NCBI GenBank assembly: GCA_003661185.1
Contig: QMVQ01000018.1
Coordinates: 1-14,174, forward strand
DNA length: 14,174 bases
Reading direction: 5' to 3'
From: Candidatus Alkanophagales archaeon
GTDB lineage: Archaea; Halobacteriota; Syntropharchaeia; Alkanophagales; B39-G2
In this document: in pieces, positions 5,544 through 12,863 of the stretch
Position numbering within the stretch: position 1 is the first letter of the stretch
Layout: each line of letters starts with the position of its first letter
Translations under genes and position numbers: made by a program
Notes under the pieces: model-generated
Databases searched by the model: none
Told to the model about the DNA's origin: nothing
What the model saw: the letters and a program-made list of their open reading frames with translations, nothing else

Positions 5544-8083
5544 CGTTTTTGTTGCCTAATTCTCGGAACGATTTAGATACTCCCGTGGCGACTGTCGGGA
5601 AGACTTCGGTGCGGATATGCGATGTCGTGAGGGATGTAAGAGGAATAGAAAGCATCGTGAAACGAGCGATAGAAGACCCGGACTTCGGGTGGCCCGAGCG
5701 GAGGCTGCAGCAAGTCGAATGTCATTTGCACATCTTTCCGTCTGCGAAGGAGCTTGAGGACTGGGATGGCTTCTTGCTGGGTAGATACCCGCCCGTATAT
5801 TCGCCGAAGTCCTCGAGATGTAACGACTGCATGCTTGGTGTCTGCGACTTGAGTCGGGAGCGGGGGGCGTGCGGCATCGACTTGAAGACAAAATGCGCAA
5901 GGGACAGCCTGCTCGACGCCTGTAAGGGGGCTTCCCAGATGATTTCTCACGCAAGAGCGCTGCTCAACGAAGCACTAAAGCGTTTTGGTAGAGATAAAAG
6001 GATAAGTCACGGAAAAAACGTAAGATACCCATCAATTAACACGATGCTCTTCACGGGGACGCCGATATACACGCTCGGCGATGCCGACGACGCTTTAAGG
6101 TATGCGGAGGAGCAGCTGGTTGAGCTCCTTGCGGCGGCGTCGCAGGAGTCCAACGTTATCGACTTGGAAAGCAAGGCGTTCCATGCCGGCTCGATGTATT
6201 TGCTCGCCGGTGAGGTTGCGGAGCTTGTGAAGGAGGCATGCTTCGGGCTTTGCAGCGCCGCCGACCGGGAACTTGTGGAACTCCCGAACTTCCCGCATTT
6301 CATAGAACGTGGCATCGGCGCCCTCGACCTTGAGAAACCCGTCGTGCTCTTCGTCGGAAATTCTTTCCTCGTAGGCATAGCGGCTGTTGACTTCGTGCGG
6401 GCAAGTGGGCTTGAGGACGAAGTCCAGATATGCGGCGTTGGACAGATGGGGCTCGACCTCGGACGTTATTACGAAAAGACGAAGAATCTCGGCGGCGCCT
6501 TGAAAGTTTTAAGGGTCTTGCGTGCGGGAATTCCTGACGTTATTGTCGTCGGCGAGCAATGCGTCCCGGCAAACATCTTGGAAGAGGCTAAGAAAACAAG
6601 GACAGCAGTCGTCGCAGTCTCGCAAAATATGAGCATGGGCTTGAAGGATAGGACCGACGCCGCTCTTTCCGAAATCGCAAATGCGTTGATAAGCGGCGAG
6701 GAGGCGGGCGTGCTCATACTGAACCCGAAGAAGGCGGCAGAGGTTGCTGTGAAGGTTGCAAGAGAGCTTTCAAGAGGTAGGAAGAAATTTGAGCTGCCAG
6801 GGCTGGAGGCTGCAGAGAAATGCGACGGCTGCGGCGCCTGCGACGACGCTTGTCCGAACGACCTTGAGGTTTCGGCTGCGGTGCTTGCCGCAAAGGAGGG
6901 GCGTGCTAATGAATTATCCGAGATTTACGACGATTGCTTGTTCTGCGCAAAGTGCGAAAGCGTCTGCATTGCGAGAATTCCGATAGTCAGCTTGGTCTTG
7001 AAAGCAGCCGTGGACAAAATGCGTGCGGAACGCTTTAAGATGCGCCCGGGCAGGGGCACGCCGTCACATTTGGAATACAGGGACGTGGCATACGCTTTTG
7101 GCTTCGGAACTGTCTCGGGCATGGTCGCAATCATAGGCTGCGGCGCTGGGAACGAGCAGGACGTCGGTTACATGGTGAACGAGCTCGTGGACATGAACTT
7201 CCTCGTGCTGACTGCGGGGTGCGTCGCCGCCGACATTGCGTCGTTTTACAATGAGGTGGAGAAGAAGCATTTGTATGAGGCGTGGGCGGCACTCCTCCAG
7301 ATACGGGGCTTTTTGAACTGCGGCTCGTGCTCGGCGTTCAGCCACGTCGCAAGGGCATTTATAAAATACAACCACTTAATCGCACGGCTGCCTCTCCTCG
7401 GAAACTTCGAAGAGCACGCCGATTACACCCTTGGCAAGATGCCCATGGGCGTTATAATCTGGGGACCAGCGTCGCCGCAGCTCTACGCGGCAGCTGCTGG
7501 TTTTGCACGCCTCGGGGCGCCCGTCGTCCTCGGACCACACGGCTGGAAGTTCCAGCGGTTCTTACTGGGTAACGTCGAAGACCGCAGCAAGTGGTGGGCA
7601 TACGACGGCTTCACCGGGCGTAAGGTGGAAGTTGACCCGGCGCCTCCGCATCTCATCATACCCGTCGAGACGAAGGAAGAGGCGCTCACGATGATTACGA
7701 GGCTTGTCTTCCGGGTCAATGACTTCAGGGACGGACGCATGTCGAAAATGGACAGCTATTGGTCGTTCTACGAGCGCTTCTTCAACAGCATCCCCGAAGA
7801 TTTCCACCTCTACGTGCGGGCGGACGCTGAGCTCCCGTGGACGAGGAAGCACAAGATGATAAGGATTCTCGGTGAGAAATACGGCTGGGACGTTGACAAG
7901 CGGCGGGGCTTGATAATAAGGGCTAAACACCGGGATGGGAGGCTCCTAACGCCTGAAGAGTATGCAAGAGATTACGGCATAAGAGTGGGGCAATATTCGA
8001 CGTTTTTAGAGCGGCTGATAATAAGGGAGGCGGCGAGGCGGGGGGAGCTCGCGGACGCCGATAAGAAGGACGAGGAGTGGTAA
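5540..8083 (+). CDS. cdhA: Acetyl-CoA decarbonylase/synthase alpha subunit (CODH), divergent with altered C-cluster site
   Basis: CdhA normally oxidises or forms CO at a NiFe4S4 C-cluster within the archaeal CODH/ACS complex. The 847 residues align with the family along the whole length. The B-cluster motif is present (C94, C97, C102, C111), as are two ferredoxin-type motifs, CDGCGACDDACP (C428-C438) and CLFCAKCESVC (C466-C476). Retained C-cluster cysteines are C341 (GEQC), C534 (IIGC), C561 (AGC) and C597 (GSC). Changed positions: the usual GHN is GNS (Asn274), the usual CC in GICCTA is Gly301-Gln302, the SQKA lysine is Gln647, and HxxHxxH is Met134-xx-His137-xx-Ala140. C594 is an extra cysteine near the nickel ligand. 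Start is the GTG at 5540, overlapping the upstream stop. Family membership is certain; CO dehydrogenase activity is doubtful. Confidence 0.93.
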   Translation: MTFLLPNSRNDLDTPVATVGKTSVRICDVVRDVRGIESIVKRAIEDPDFGWPERRLQQVECHLHIFPSAKELEDWDGFLLGRYPPVYSPKSSRCNDCMLGVCDLSRERGACGIDLKTKCARDSLLDACKGASQMISHARALLNEALKRFGRDKRISHGKNVRYPSINTMLFTGTPIYTLGDADDALRYAEEQLVELLAAASQESNVIDLESKAFHAGSMYLLAGEVAELVKEACFGLCSAADRELVELPNFPHFIERGIGALDLEKPVVLFVGNSFLVGIAAVDFVRASGLEDEVQICGVGQMGLDLGRYYEKTKNLGGALKVLRVLRAGIPDVIVVGEQCVPANILEEAKKTRTAVVAVSQNMSMGLKDRTDAALSEIANALISGEEAGVLILNPKKAAEVAVKVARELSRGRKKFELPGLEAAEKCDGCGACDDACPNDLEVSAAVLAAKEGRANELSEIYDDCLFCAKCESVCIARIPIVSLVLKAAVDKMRAERFKMRPGRGTPSHLEYRDVAYAFGFGTVSGMVAIIGCGAGNEQDVGYMVNELVDMNFLVLTAGCVAADIASFYNEVEKKHLYEAWAALLQIRGFLNCGSCSAFSHVARAFIKYNHLIARLPLLGNFEEHADYTLGKMPMGVIIWGPASPQLYAAAAGFARLGAPVVLGPHGWKFQRFLLGNVEDRSKWWAYDGFTGRKVEVDPAPPHLIIPVETKEEALTMITRLVFRVNDFRDGRMSKMDSYWSFYERFFNSIPEDFHLYVRADAELPWTRKHKMIRILGEKYGWDVDKRRGLIIRAKHRDGRLLTPEEYARDYGIRVGQYSTFLERLIIREAARRGELADADKKDEEW

Positions 8084-8085
8084 CT

Positions 8086-8532
8086 GTGATTGTGGACGTA
8101 GAGGGGGCCGTAAGGGTTTTGAGGGATGCAAAGAAGCTGTTAATCCTCGTGGGCTCGCGGCTGGACGGCGATATTCTGAGCACGGTCGTGAAACTGGCGG
8201 AAGGTTTAGGTGCAAAGGCAGGAATTGCCGCAACTGGAAACACGGCTGCGCCATTGAGGGAAATGGGCATTGACGCCGGTAAGGAATGGACTGCGGAGGT
8301 CGTGAGCCGTATGCTGCATTCGGAGGGAGATAAGCCTGACCTCCTGGTTTTTGTGGGTTTTTACTCCTTCGTGCTGAGCGGCGTGCTTTCTACGTTAAAG
8401 CATTTTGCGAGTTGCAAGACTCTGGCGTTGGAGCGTAGGCGTTTTGAAAATGCGGACTTCTCGCTCTCTGAAATGTCAAAAGAGGCGTGGAGGGATGCGT
8501 TGATGAGGATTGCTGAGGGGGTGATTAGATGA
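8086..8532 (+). CDS. cdhB: Acetyl-CoA decarbonylase/synthase epsilon subunit
   Basis: CdhB is the small partner of CdhA in the alpha2-epsilon2 core and is thought to help structure or electron transfer; it carries no metal site. The product has about 148 residues, slightly shorter than methanogen forms (about 170). It shows the Rossmann-like opening AKKLLILVGSRLDGD, an AATGNTAAPL segment where the family has AATGHS, and the typical second half KPDLLVFVGFYSFVLSGVLS, then TLALERRRFENADFS. I chose the GTG at 8086, with GGAG 8 nt upstream, placing the start just after the cdhA stop (8081-8083). A GTG at 8077 would overlap cdhA and add three residues but sits on the SD site. Its stop overlaps the cdhC start (ATGA at 8529-8532). 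Confidence 0.88.
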   Translation: MIVDVEGAVRVLRDAKKLLILVGSRLDGDILSTVVKLAEGLGAKAGIAATGNTAAPLREMGIDAGKEWTAEVVSRMLHSEGDKPDLLVFVGFYSFVLSGVLSTLKHFASCKTLALERRRFENADFSLSEMSKEAWRDALMRIAEGVIR

Positions 8533-9920
8533 TAAGAACGCCGGCGGACCACAAGCTCCCGAGGGGGAGGGAATATTGGGCGCCTGTGGATGACATAGAG
8601 CGATTGTTTGACGAGTTGCCGACCGAGATTTCGCCAAGGTGGGCGGGCGAGCGAATCCCGAAAAAGGACATGTGGGTCGAGCTCGGCGGCCCAAAGCATG
8701 ACTACAAGAGCTTTTACCTCATAGAAAAAAGAGACCCGAAGGAGATAGAGCATGGAAAGATTGAGATTGTGGGACCTGAGCTCAGCGAGCTAGAGGAGGG
8801 CATGAGCCTGCCTTTCGGCTATTACCTCATCGTCGGCGGCGAACGTCTCCAAGAGGAGCATGTCAGCTACTTCGAACGCTGGGCGATGGATAATCACGTC
8901 AAGCAAGAAGGCATACTCTGGCTCAACACTCGCAATATGGTCTGGGCGAGAATTCACAAGCGGCTGAAAGGTAGAATTGACTCCTTCAAGTATTTGCCTT
9001 GGGCAGCGATGGGTATGTTCCTGTCGCAGCTGCCCACAATCATTGACGCCATCGAGGCGAAGATGATAATAGCATCGCCAGAAATCGGCGGCAAGGAGCT
9101 CATCGCCGAAATCATAGAACAACAGTGCAAGCCAATATGGGATGCTCGAGACGCGCGGGCTATGGAGATGCGGGACGAGGAGGCTGATGTCTTCTACGGC
9201 TGCACGCTTTGTCAGAGCTTTGCGCCGAACCACTGCTGCGTCGTTACGCCGGACAGGACGCCCTTCTGCGGCGTGCTGAACTGGCACAACACCCGGGCAT
9301 GCCTCGACGTGGACCCGCAGGGCTACTGCTTCATCATCCCCAAAGGCGAGTGCATAGACCCCGTCGCCGGCAGATACACAGGTGTGGACAAAGCCGTTTA
9401 CGAGCGCACGAACAGGACAATACGGCACGTGAACCTGTATTCCGCCATAAAATACCCGATGACGTCGTGCGGCTGCTTTGAAGTTCTGGTGTTTTACATT
9501 CCTGAGCTTGACGGACTCGGCATCGTGAACCGCACTTACAAGGGCTTAACGCCTTTAGGGCTGAAGTTCTCAACAATAGCCGGCATGTGCGGCGGCGGCG
9601 TCCAGTATCACGGCTTCTGCGGCGCCTGCGTGCTCACGCTCAAAAGCCCAAAATTCCTCGGCGGCGACGGCGGCTGGGACCGTGTTATCTGGATACCCAA
9701 GGATTTGAAGATGAAGATTGCCGACGCCATCCCGGAGACGCACTTCCACCTCATAGCGACTGAGGAAGACGCTGTCGAGCCCGACGAGCTTAAAGCTTGG
9801 CTGAAAAAAGTCGGACACCCTATCGTGAAGAGGTTTTGGAAGAACGGCGAGCCGACGCCGCTGCAGCTACCAGGTCCTGGCGAGTTATGGCCCGAAGACA
9901 AAGCGGAAGAGGCGCCTTGA
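8529..9920 (+). CDS. cdhC: Acetyl-CoA decarbonylase/synthase beta subunit (acetyl-CoA synthase)
   Basis: CdhC carries the Ni-Ni-[4Fe-4S] A-cluster that joins CO, a methyl group and CoA into acetyl-CoA, or splits acetyl-CoA. The 463 residues cover the archaeal beta subunit, which lacks the bacterial N-terminal CODH-binding domain. All A-cluster ligands are visible: C225 and C228 (CTLCQSFAP), C237, C247, and the C314-G315-C316 motif in TSCGCFE. Phe231 matches the gating Phe of bacterial ACS. An N-terminal stretch of about 32 residues precedes the usual beginning. Cysteines not usual in the family, from memory, include C236, C258, C267, C275, C354, C364 and C367, the last two as FCGAC where methanogens have FLGIG. 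The start is the ATG in the ATGA overlap, behind a strong SD (GGGGGTGAT). cdhD and cdhE are not in the window. Confidence 0.95.
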   Translation: MIRTPADHKLPRGREYWAPVDDIERLFDELPTEISPRWAGERIPKKDMWVELGGPKHDYKSFYLIEKRDPKEIEHGKIEIVGPELSELEEGMSLPFGYYLIVGGERLQEEHVSYFERWAMDNHVKQEGILWLNTRNMVWARIHKRLKGRIDSFKYLPWAAMGMFLSQLPTIIDAIEAKMIIASPEIGGKELIAEIIEQQCKPIWDARDARAMEMRDEEADVFYGCTLCQSFAPNHCCVVTPDRTPFCGVLNWHNTRACLDVDPQGYCFIIPKGECIDPVAGRYTGVDKAVYERTNRTIRHVNLYSAIKYPMTSCGCFEVLVFYIPELDGLGIVNRTYKGLTPLGLKFSTIAGMCGGGVQYHGFCGACVLTLKSPKFLGGDGGWDRVIWIPKDLKMKIADAIPETHFHLIATEEDAVEPDELKAWLKKVGHPIVKRFWKNGEPTPLQLPGPGELWPEDKAEEAP

Positions 9921-9966
9921 GGCACTTCCTAAAACGATGCTCAAAGCAGCGCCCTGAAGCAAGCAG

Positions 9967-10452
9967 CTAAGGGCACCTGCTCAGAAACTCTCTTATTTTC
10001 ATTTTTTGCGCCCTTTTCGCATCTTCAAGTTTTTTGGCAAGCTCCTCACTCAGGGCGACGCCTGTTGCCAGCCTTAAAATTTCAACGTATGAGACAAGCT
10101 CTTTTTCCAAAAGTAGCTCGTAACAACGTTGAATTTCTTGCGCATCGACATCAGGGGCGACTGCCGTCAGCTCGTGCAACACTCCTATCTTCTCTACGCT
10201 CTCTCTTGGCTTAACCGTCATCTGAGCAAAGAGCTTTGCGTAGGCGTTCTGAATGATGCCACCCTCAAGCTTCGGCAGGAAGCCCACGAGCTTCACGAGC
10301 CTCGCAACGCCGTGCACCAAGCACTTTTCGAGAAGCCGCTCGCACTTCTCACGAACGCCCGCTTCAAGCTCCCGCCTCAATTTCTCATAGGCGGCGGCGT
10401 CCGCTTCTGCTTCTAACGCCTCTTTCAAAGATAATATCTCCTCAATTCTCAT
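9967..10452 (-). CDS. Unknown helical protein, third gene behind the CooC-like ATPase
   Basis: The product has 161 residues that look almost wholly alpha-helical, rich in Glu, Lys, Leu and Ala, with amphipathic stretches (AAAYEKLRRELEAGVREKCERLLEKCL; GVALSEELAKKLEDAKRAQKMKI). There is no signal peptide, membrane segment or known catalytic motif. Four cysteines are scattered (37, 44, 109, 160). I do not recognise a family. Its ATG directly abuts the stop of the gene upstream (TGA then ATG, no gap), so the two are almost certainly translated together, and both follow the CooC-like ATPase. That arrangement hints at an assembly or adaptor role for the nearby CODH/ACS genes, but nothing in the residues shows it. 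Confidence 0.7.
   Translation of the reverse strand: MRIEEILSLKEALEAEADAAAYEKLRRELEAGVREKCERLLEKCLVHGVARLVKLVGFLPKLEGGIIQNAYAKLFAQMTVKPRESVEKIGVLHELTAVAPDVDAQEIQRCYELLLEKELVSYVEILRLATGVALSEELAKKLEDAKRAQKMKIREFLSRCP
9991..10017 (+). terminator. T-rich stretch downstream of cdhC
   Basis: About 70 bases after the cdhC stop the plus strand has several T-runs (ttattttcattttttgcgccctttt). Archaeal RNA polymerase can stop at such U-runs. They lie inside the 3' end of the convergent gene, so they may simply encode its Lys-rich tail. Confidence 0.25.
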
Positions 10453-10839
10453 TCATCCAAAATAAGGATAATTCCGTTTCTTGTAACATTCCTCCTTGAA
10501 GGGGCAGCCCTCCGCCGTCCAGCATGCAAGATATGCTTCTTCGACGTATTCGTCTTCTTCTTCGTCGTAGTCCTCGAACACGAAGCGTGGCTCAAAGCAC
10601 TCATACGCATCCCAAGGGCGAATTATTCTGCCGTAGCAGTAGCCCACGCTTCCCCTTCTTATCCCTTCCACCAGCTCCTTCACCGCCTCGTCAATCTCGT
10701 AATTCCACACGGGCACCTCGACACGTCTCCCTAAGACCTCTATTACAATAACCTCGTCGCTTTTCGTCCGTTTGACGTCAAACATCGCTTTTTTCACGAC
10801 GGCACGCTCCCAATGCTTGCACGAGTAGCAACAGCGCAT
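10453..10839 (-). CDS. Cysteine-rich small protein of unknown function, probable metal binder, coupled to CooC-like ATPase
   Basis: From the ATG at 10839 the product has 128 residues. It opens MRCCYSCKHW, and its cysteines are C3, C4, C7, C68 (GYCYGR), C81 (YECFEP), C106, C112 and C118 (GCPFKEEC). A CxxC near the start, then single cysteines with a following aromatic/Glu/Pro motif, is a layout seen in many small archaeal and phage proteins that likely bind Zn or an Fe-S cluster. An acidic run (EDYDEEEDEYVEE, about 89-101) separates the last cysteines. I chose 10839 because AGGTGA lies 5 nt before it. A GTG at 10848 overlaps the ATPase stop (GTGA) and would add three residues. Its place between a nickel ATPase and another unknown gene suggests a metal-delivery role, which is inference. 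Confidence 0.72.
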   Translation of the reverse strand: MRCCYSCKHWERAVVKKAMFDVKRTKSDEVIVIEVLGRRVEVPVWNYEIDEAVKELVEGIRRGSVGYCYGRIIRPWDAYECFEPRFVFEDYDEEEDEYVEEAYLACWTAEGCPFKEECYKKRNYPYFG

Positions 10840-10844
10840 CGTTC

Positions 10845-11630
10845 TCACCTGGAACCCACGTAGGAAAATATCCTCTCTTTAATCTCGTATATCTTCTCCA
10901 CGGCTTTGCCGCCGACATCTATCGGCGCCCTCCCTTCAATGTCTGCTTTTATCAGGGCGTCGTCGTAAGGGATGACTCCGATAACTGGCATCTGCAATTC
11001 TCGCTCAAGCTTGCTTTTAAGGATTTCTATGACGCCCTCGTCGGCGCTCGCTTTGTTTATCGCAGCTACAACGTTCCTCACGCCGATGTCCGCTGCAAGC
11101 TTCTTTATGCGTTTTGCGGTCTCGACGGAACGCATCCCCGGCTCTACGATCGCCAGCATCAAATCCACGCCCCTTGCGGTGCCGCGTCCTAAATGCTCGA
11201 TGCCAGCCTCCATATCGAGGATTACAACCTTGCCGCGGAAGATAACGTGGCGGAGCAGTGCTCGCAAGAACGCATTTTCGGGACAGACGCAACCGCCGCC
11301 ACCCTTTTCGACCGTGCCCATGACGAGAAGGCGGACGCCGTCAGGGGCGATGACGCTGTATCTCATGACGACGTCGTCCACTTTCGGGTTAAGCTTGTAA
11401 ACGCCGCCATAACCACCAGCCCGCTCGTATATTAAGTCTTTAAGCTCTGAAATGGGCGTTGGAACCTCTGAAACGCCGAGCGCCGACGCAAGGTTCATCG
11501 CAGGGTCGGCATCTATGGCGATGACCTCGTAGCCCGCTCTCGCAAGCGCTCGGGCGAGCGTGCCCGCAAGCGTCGTCTTCCCGACGCCGCCTTTCCCCGA
11601 AATCGCTACCTTCACGCTTCTCTTTTGCAT
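10845..11630 (-). CDS. cooC: CooC/AcsF-type nickel-insertion ATPase
   Basis: CooC-type proteins are MinD/SIMIBI-class ATPases that help load nickel into CO dehydrogenase; the relative AcsF serves acetyl-CoA synthase. From the ATG at 11630 the product has 261 residues, normal for the family. The deviant Walker A motif SGKGGVGKTT is at 11-20, a DADPAMNLASALG segment at 40-52, the metal-binding Cys-x-Cys (C114, C116) in GGGGCVCPENAFLRALLRH, then VILDMEAGIEHLGRG and the INK guanine/adenine-loop motif at 191-193. In-frame codons upstream to 11747 lie over the promoter; 11663 is a weaker alternative start. The gene leads a three-gene leftward unit facing the cdh operon. Whether it serves CdhA's C-cluster, CdhC's A-cluster or both cannot be told from sequence. 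Confidence 0.88.
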   Translation of the reverse strand: MQKRSVKVAISGKGGVGKTTLAGTLARALARAGYEVIAIDADPAMNLASALGVSEVPTPISELKDLIYERAGGYGGVYKLNPKVDDVVMRYSVIAPDGVRLLVMGTVEKGGGGCVCPENAFLRALLRHVIFRGKVVILDMEAGIEHLGRGTARGVDLMLAIVEPGMRSVETAKRIKKLAADIGVRNVVAAINKASADEGVIEILKSKLERELQMPVIGVIPYDDALIKADIEGRAPIDVGGKAVEKIYEIKERIFSYVGSR

Positions 11631-11650
11631 GCCTGTTAATATTTTGGTGC

Positions 11651-11660
11651 CATTAAATTT
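11651..11660 (-). promoter_or_regulatory. Candidate TATA box for the cooC unit
   Basis: On the minus strand this is AAATTTAATG, centred about 26 nt before the ATG at 11630. No SD site separates them, which fits leaderless transcription and supports 11630 as the start. Confidence 0.4.
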
Positions 11661-11690
11661 CATTGTATAGGGTGCTGTGGTATCGCCGAA

Positions 11691-11700
11691 GCTTTTAACA
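11691..11700 (+). promoter_or_regulatory. Candidate TATA box for the AIM24-family gene
   Basis: The sequence gcttttaaca is centred about 25 nt before the ATG at 11722, with no SD site in between. It lies back to back with the cooC box in a 91-base divergent spacer. Confidence 0.4.
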
Positions 11701-11721
11701 AATCGGCGCAAAATTTGCCTT

Positions 11722-12459
11722 ATGGAATACAAGATCATTGGGGACAATCTCCAAGTTGTAGAGATTATGCTGGGCGCCGGCGAGGGGGTTTACGCCGAGG
11801 CGGGCGCCATGGTTTACATGAGCGGAAACGTCAAAATGGAAGCAAAAGCCAAAGGTGGTTTCTTAAAAGGTTTAAAACGGAAGCTCGTAGGTGAGACCTT
11901 TTTCTTGACGGAGTTCTCCACAAGTGGCGGTCCTGGTGTAGTCGCATTTGCTGGAAACGCCCCCGGCACGATTCAGCCCGTTAAAATTTCTTCGGCGGAG
12001 CGAAAAGAGTTCATAGCGCAGAAGGATGCGTTTTTGTGCGCCGAGGACGGCGTTGACCTCGGCATCACGTTCACGAAGAAGCTCGGCGCTGCCATCTTCG
12101 GCGGCGAGGGCTTCATCCTCGAAAAATTTTCGGGCGAGGGGCTCGTGTTCCTGCACGCCTGCGGCGATTTCATAGAGAAAGAGCTGAACGTCGGTGAGAT
12201 TTTGAAGGTGGATACGGGTTGCATCGTCGGCTTCGACGCCTCCGTGCGCTATGACATCGAGTTCGTCGGCGTGAAGTCCGCACTCTTCGGCGGCGAGGGC
12301 GTCTTCGTCGCTACCCTCACCGGTCCCGGCAGGGTTCTCCTGCAGTCAATGACGCTGCACAACCTCGCAGCGGCGCTCCGCCCGTTCCTGTCTGTTGGAA
12401 CCTCAGGCGCCGACCGAGAAATCGGTTTCAAGATAGGCGGCTTTAAGATGGACATTTGA
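11722..12459 (+). CDS. AIM24/TIGR00266 family protein
   Basis: The product has 245 residues from the ATG at 11722. It fits the AIM24 family (TIGR00266), a beta-rich double-stranded beta-helix-like fold found in bacteria, archaea and mitochondria. The family signature is complete: AEAGAMVYMSGNV near the start, GGFLKGLKRKLVGETFFLTEF, the PGTIQPVKI strand, GGEGFILEKFSGEGLVFLHACG, the VDTGCIVGF turn and the closing GPGRVLLQSM. The biochemical role of the family is not established. No signal peptide or membrane segment is seen. It heads a rightward unit with an unknown helical protein (9-base gap) and probably trpA. An in-frame ATG at 11677 lies upstream of the TATA-like box and is rejected. Confidence 0.88.
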   Translation: MEYKIIGDNLQVVEIMLGAGEGVYAEAGAMVYMSGNVKMEAKAKGGFLKGLKRKLVGETFFLTEFSTSGGPGVVAFAGNAPGTIQPVKISSAERKEFIAQKDAFLCAEDGVDLGITFTKKLGAAIFGGEGFILEKFSGEGLVFLHACGDFIEKELNVGEILKVDTGCIVGFDASVRYDIEFVGVKSALFGGEGVFVATLTGPGRVLLQSMTLHNLAAALRPFLSVGTSGADREIGFKIGGFKMDI

Positions 12460-12468
12460 GGTGCGAGG

Positions 12469-12828
12469 ATGAGCTACGAAGCAGAAATAATGGGCTACCA
12501 GCTTGCAGAGCGGCTGAAATCCGGACTCATCATGGCGCAGAGGCTCATGGACGTTTTCTCCTCTCTGACGGGGGGTGAGCGTGGCGGCGCTCGGAAGATA
12601 ATGCTCACGTTCCTCGAGGGGTTGCTCAACGAGACGCAGCTTGCGTCGAATTTCACAAGCATGCAGGAGTTTGCTGAAATAGCATCGGAGTTGCGGGACG
12701 TGATGCGGAAAGTCGAGACCGACGAGCTTTCAGACAGCAACTTAAACATAGGGCGGGCGGTCTCAAGAGCGACAACTGCATGCGATGCAAAAATCAAAGC
12801 TCTGAAGGTGATTTTTGAGAATGATTGA
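12469..12828 (+). CDS. Unknown small helical protein
   Basis: The product has 119 residues, predicted mainly alpha-helical by its pattern of charged and hydrophobic residues (GYQLAERLKSGLIMAQRLMD; MQEFAEIASELRDVMRKV), with one short Gly-rich loop (SLTGGERGGARK, about 32-43) and a single Cys near 104. No signal peptide, membrane segment or catalytic motif is visible and I do not recognise a family. GAGGTG lies a few bases before the ATG at 12469, and the gap to the AIM24-family stop is 9 bases, so the two are likely one transcript. It may be a partner of that protein, which is only an inference from spacing. Confidence 0.7.
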   Translation: MSYEAEIMGYQLAERLKSGLIMAQRLMDVFSSLTGGERGGARKIMLTFLEGLLNETQLASNFTSMQEFAEIASELRDVMRKVETDELSDSNLNIGRAVSRATTACDAKIKALKVIFEND

Positions 12829-12863
12829 GCTACCGATGTGGCTGAGAGCGGGAGGAACTACAC

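Noticed and set aside
7120..7345. Frameshift or pseudogene as cause of the missing CdhA ligands
   Set aside because: The frame is open over 847 codons and conserved sequence continues on both sides of each changed residue; CdhB and CdhC are intact and coupled.
5540..8083. Bacterial CooS-type CODH instead of CdhA
   Set aside because: The length, the two extra ferredoxin-type cluster motifs, and the following cdhB and cdhC identify the archaeal alpha subunit.
8790..9428. 212-codon open frame on the minus strand inside cdhC
   Set aside because: It lies fully antisense to a well-conserved gene, has no SD site and no recognisable family. GC-rich third positions often give such long antisense frames.
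11631..11747. Longer N-terminus for the CooC-like ATPase from 11747
   Set aside because: The extra 39 codons run through both divergent promoter boxes and overlap the start of the neighbouring gene; family members begin just before the P-loop strand.
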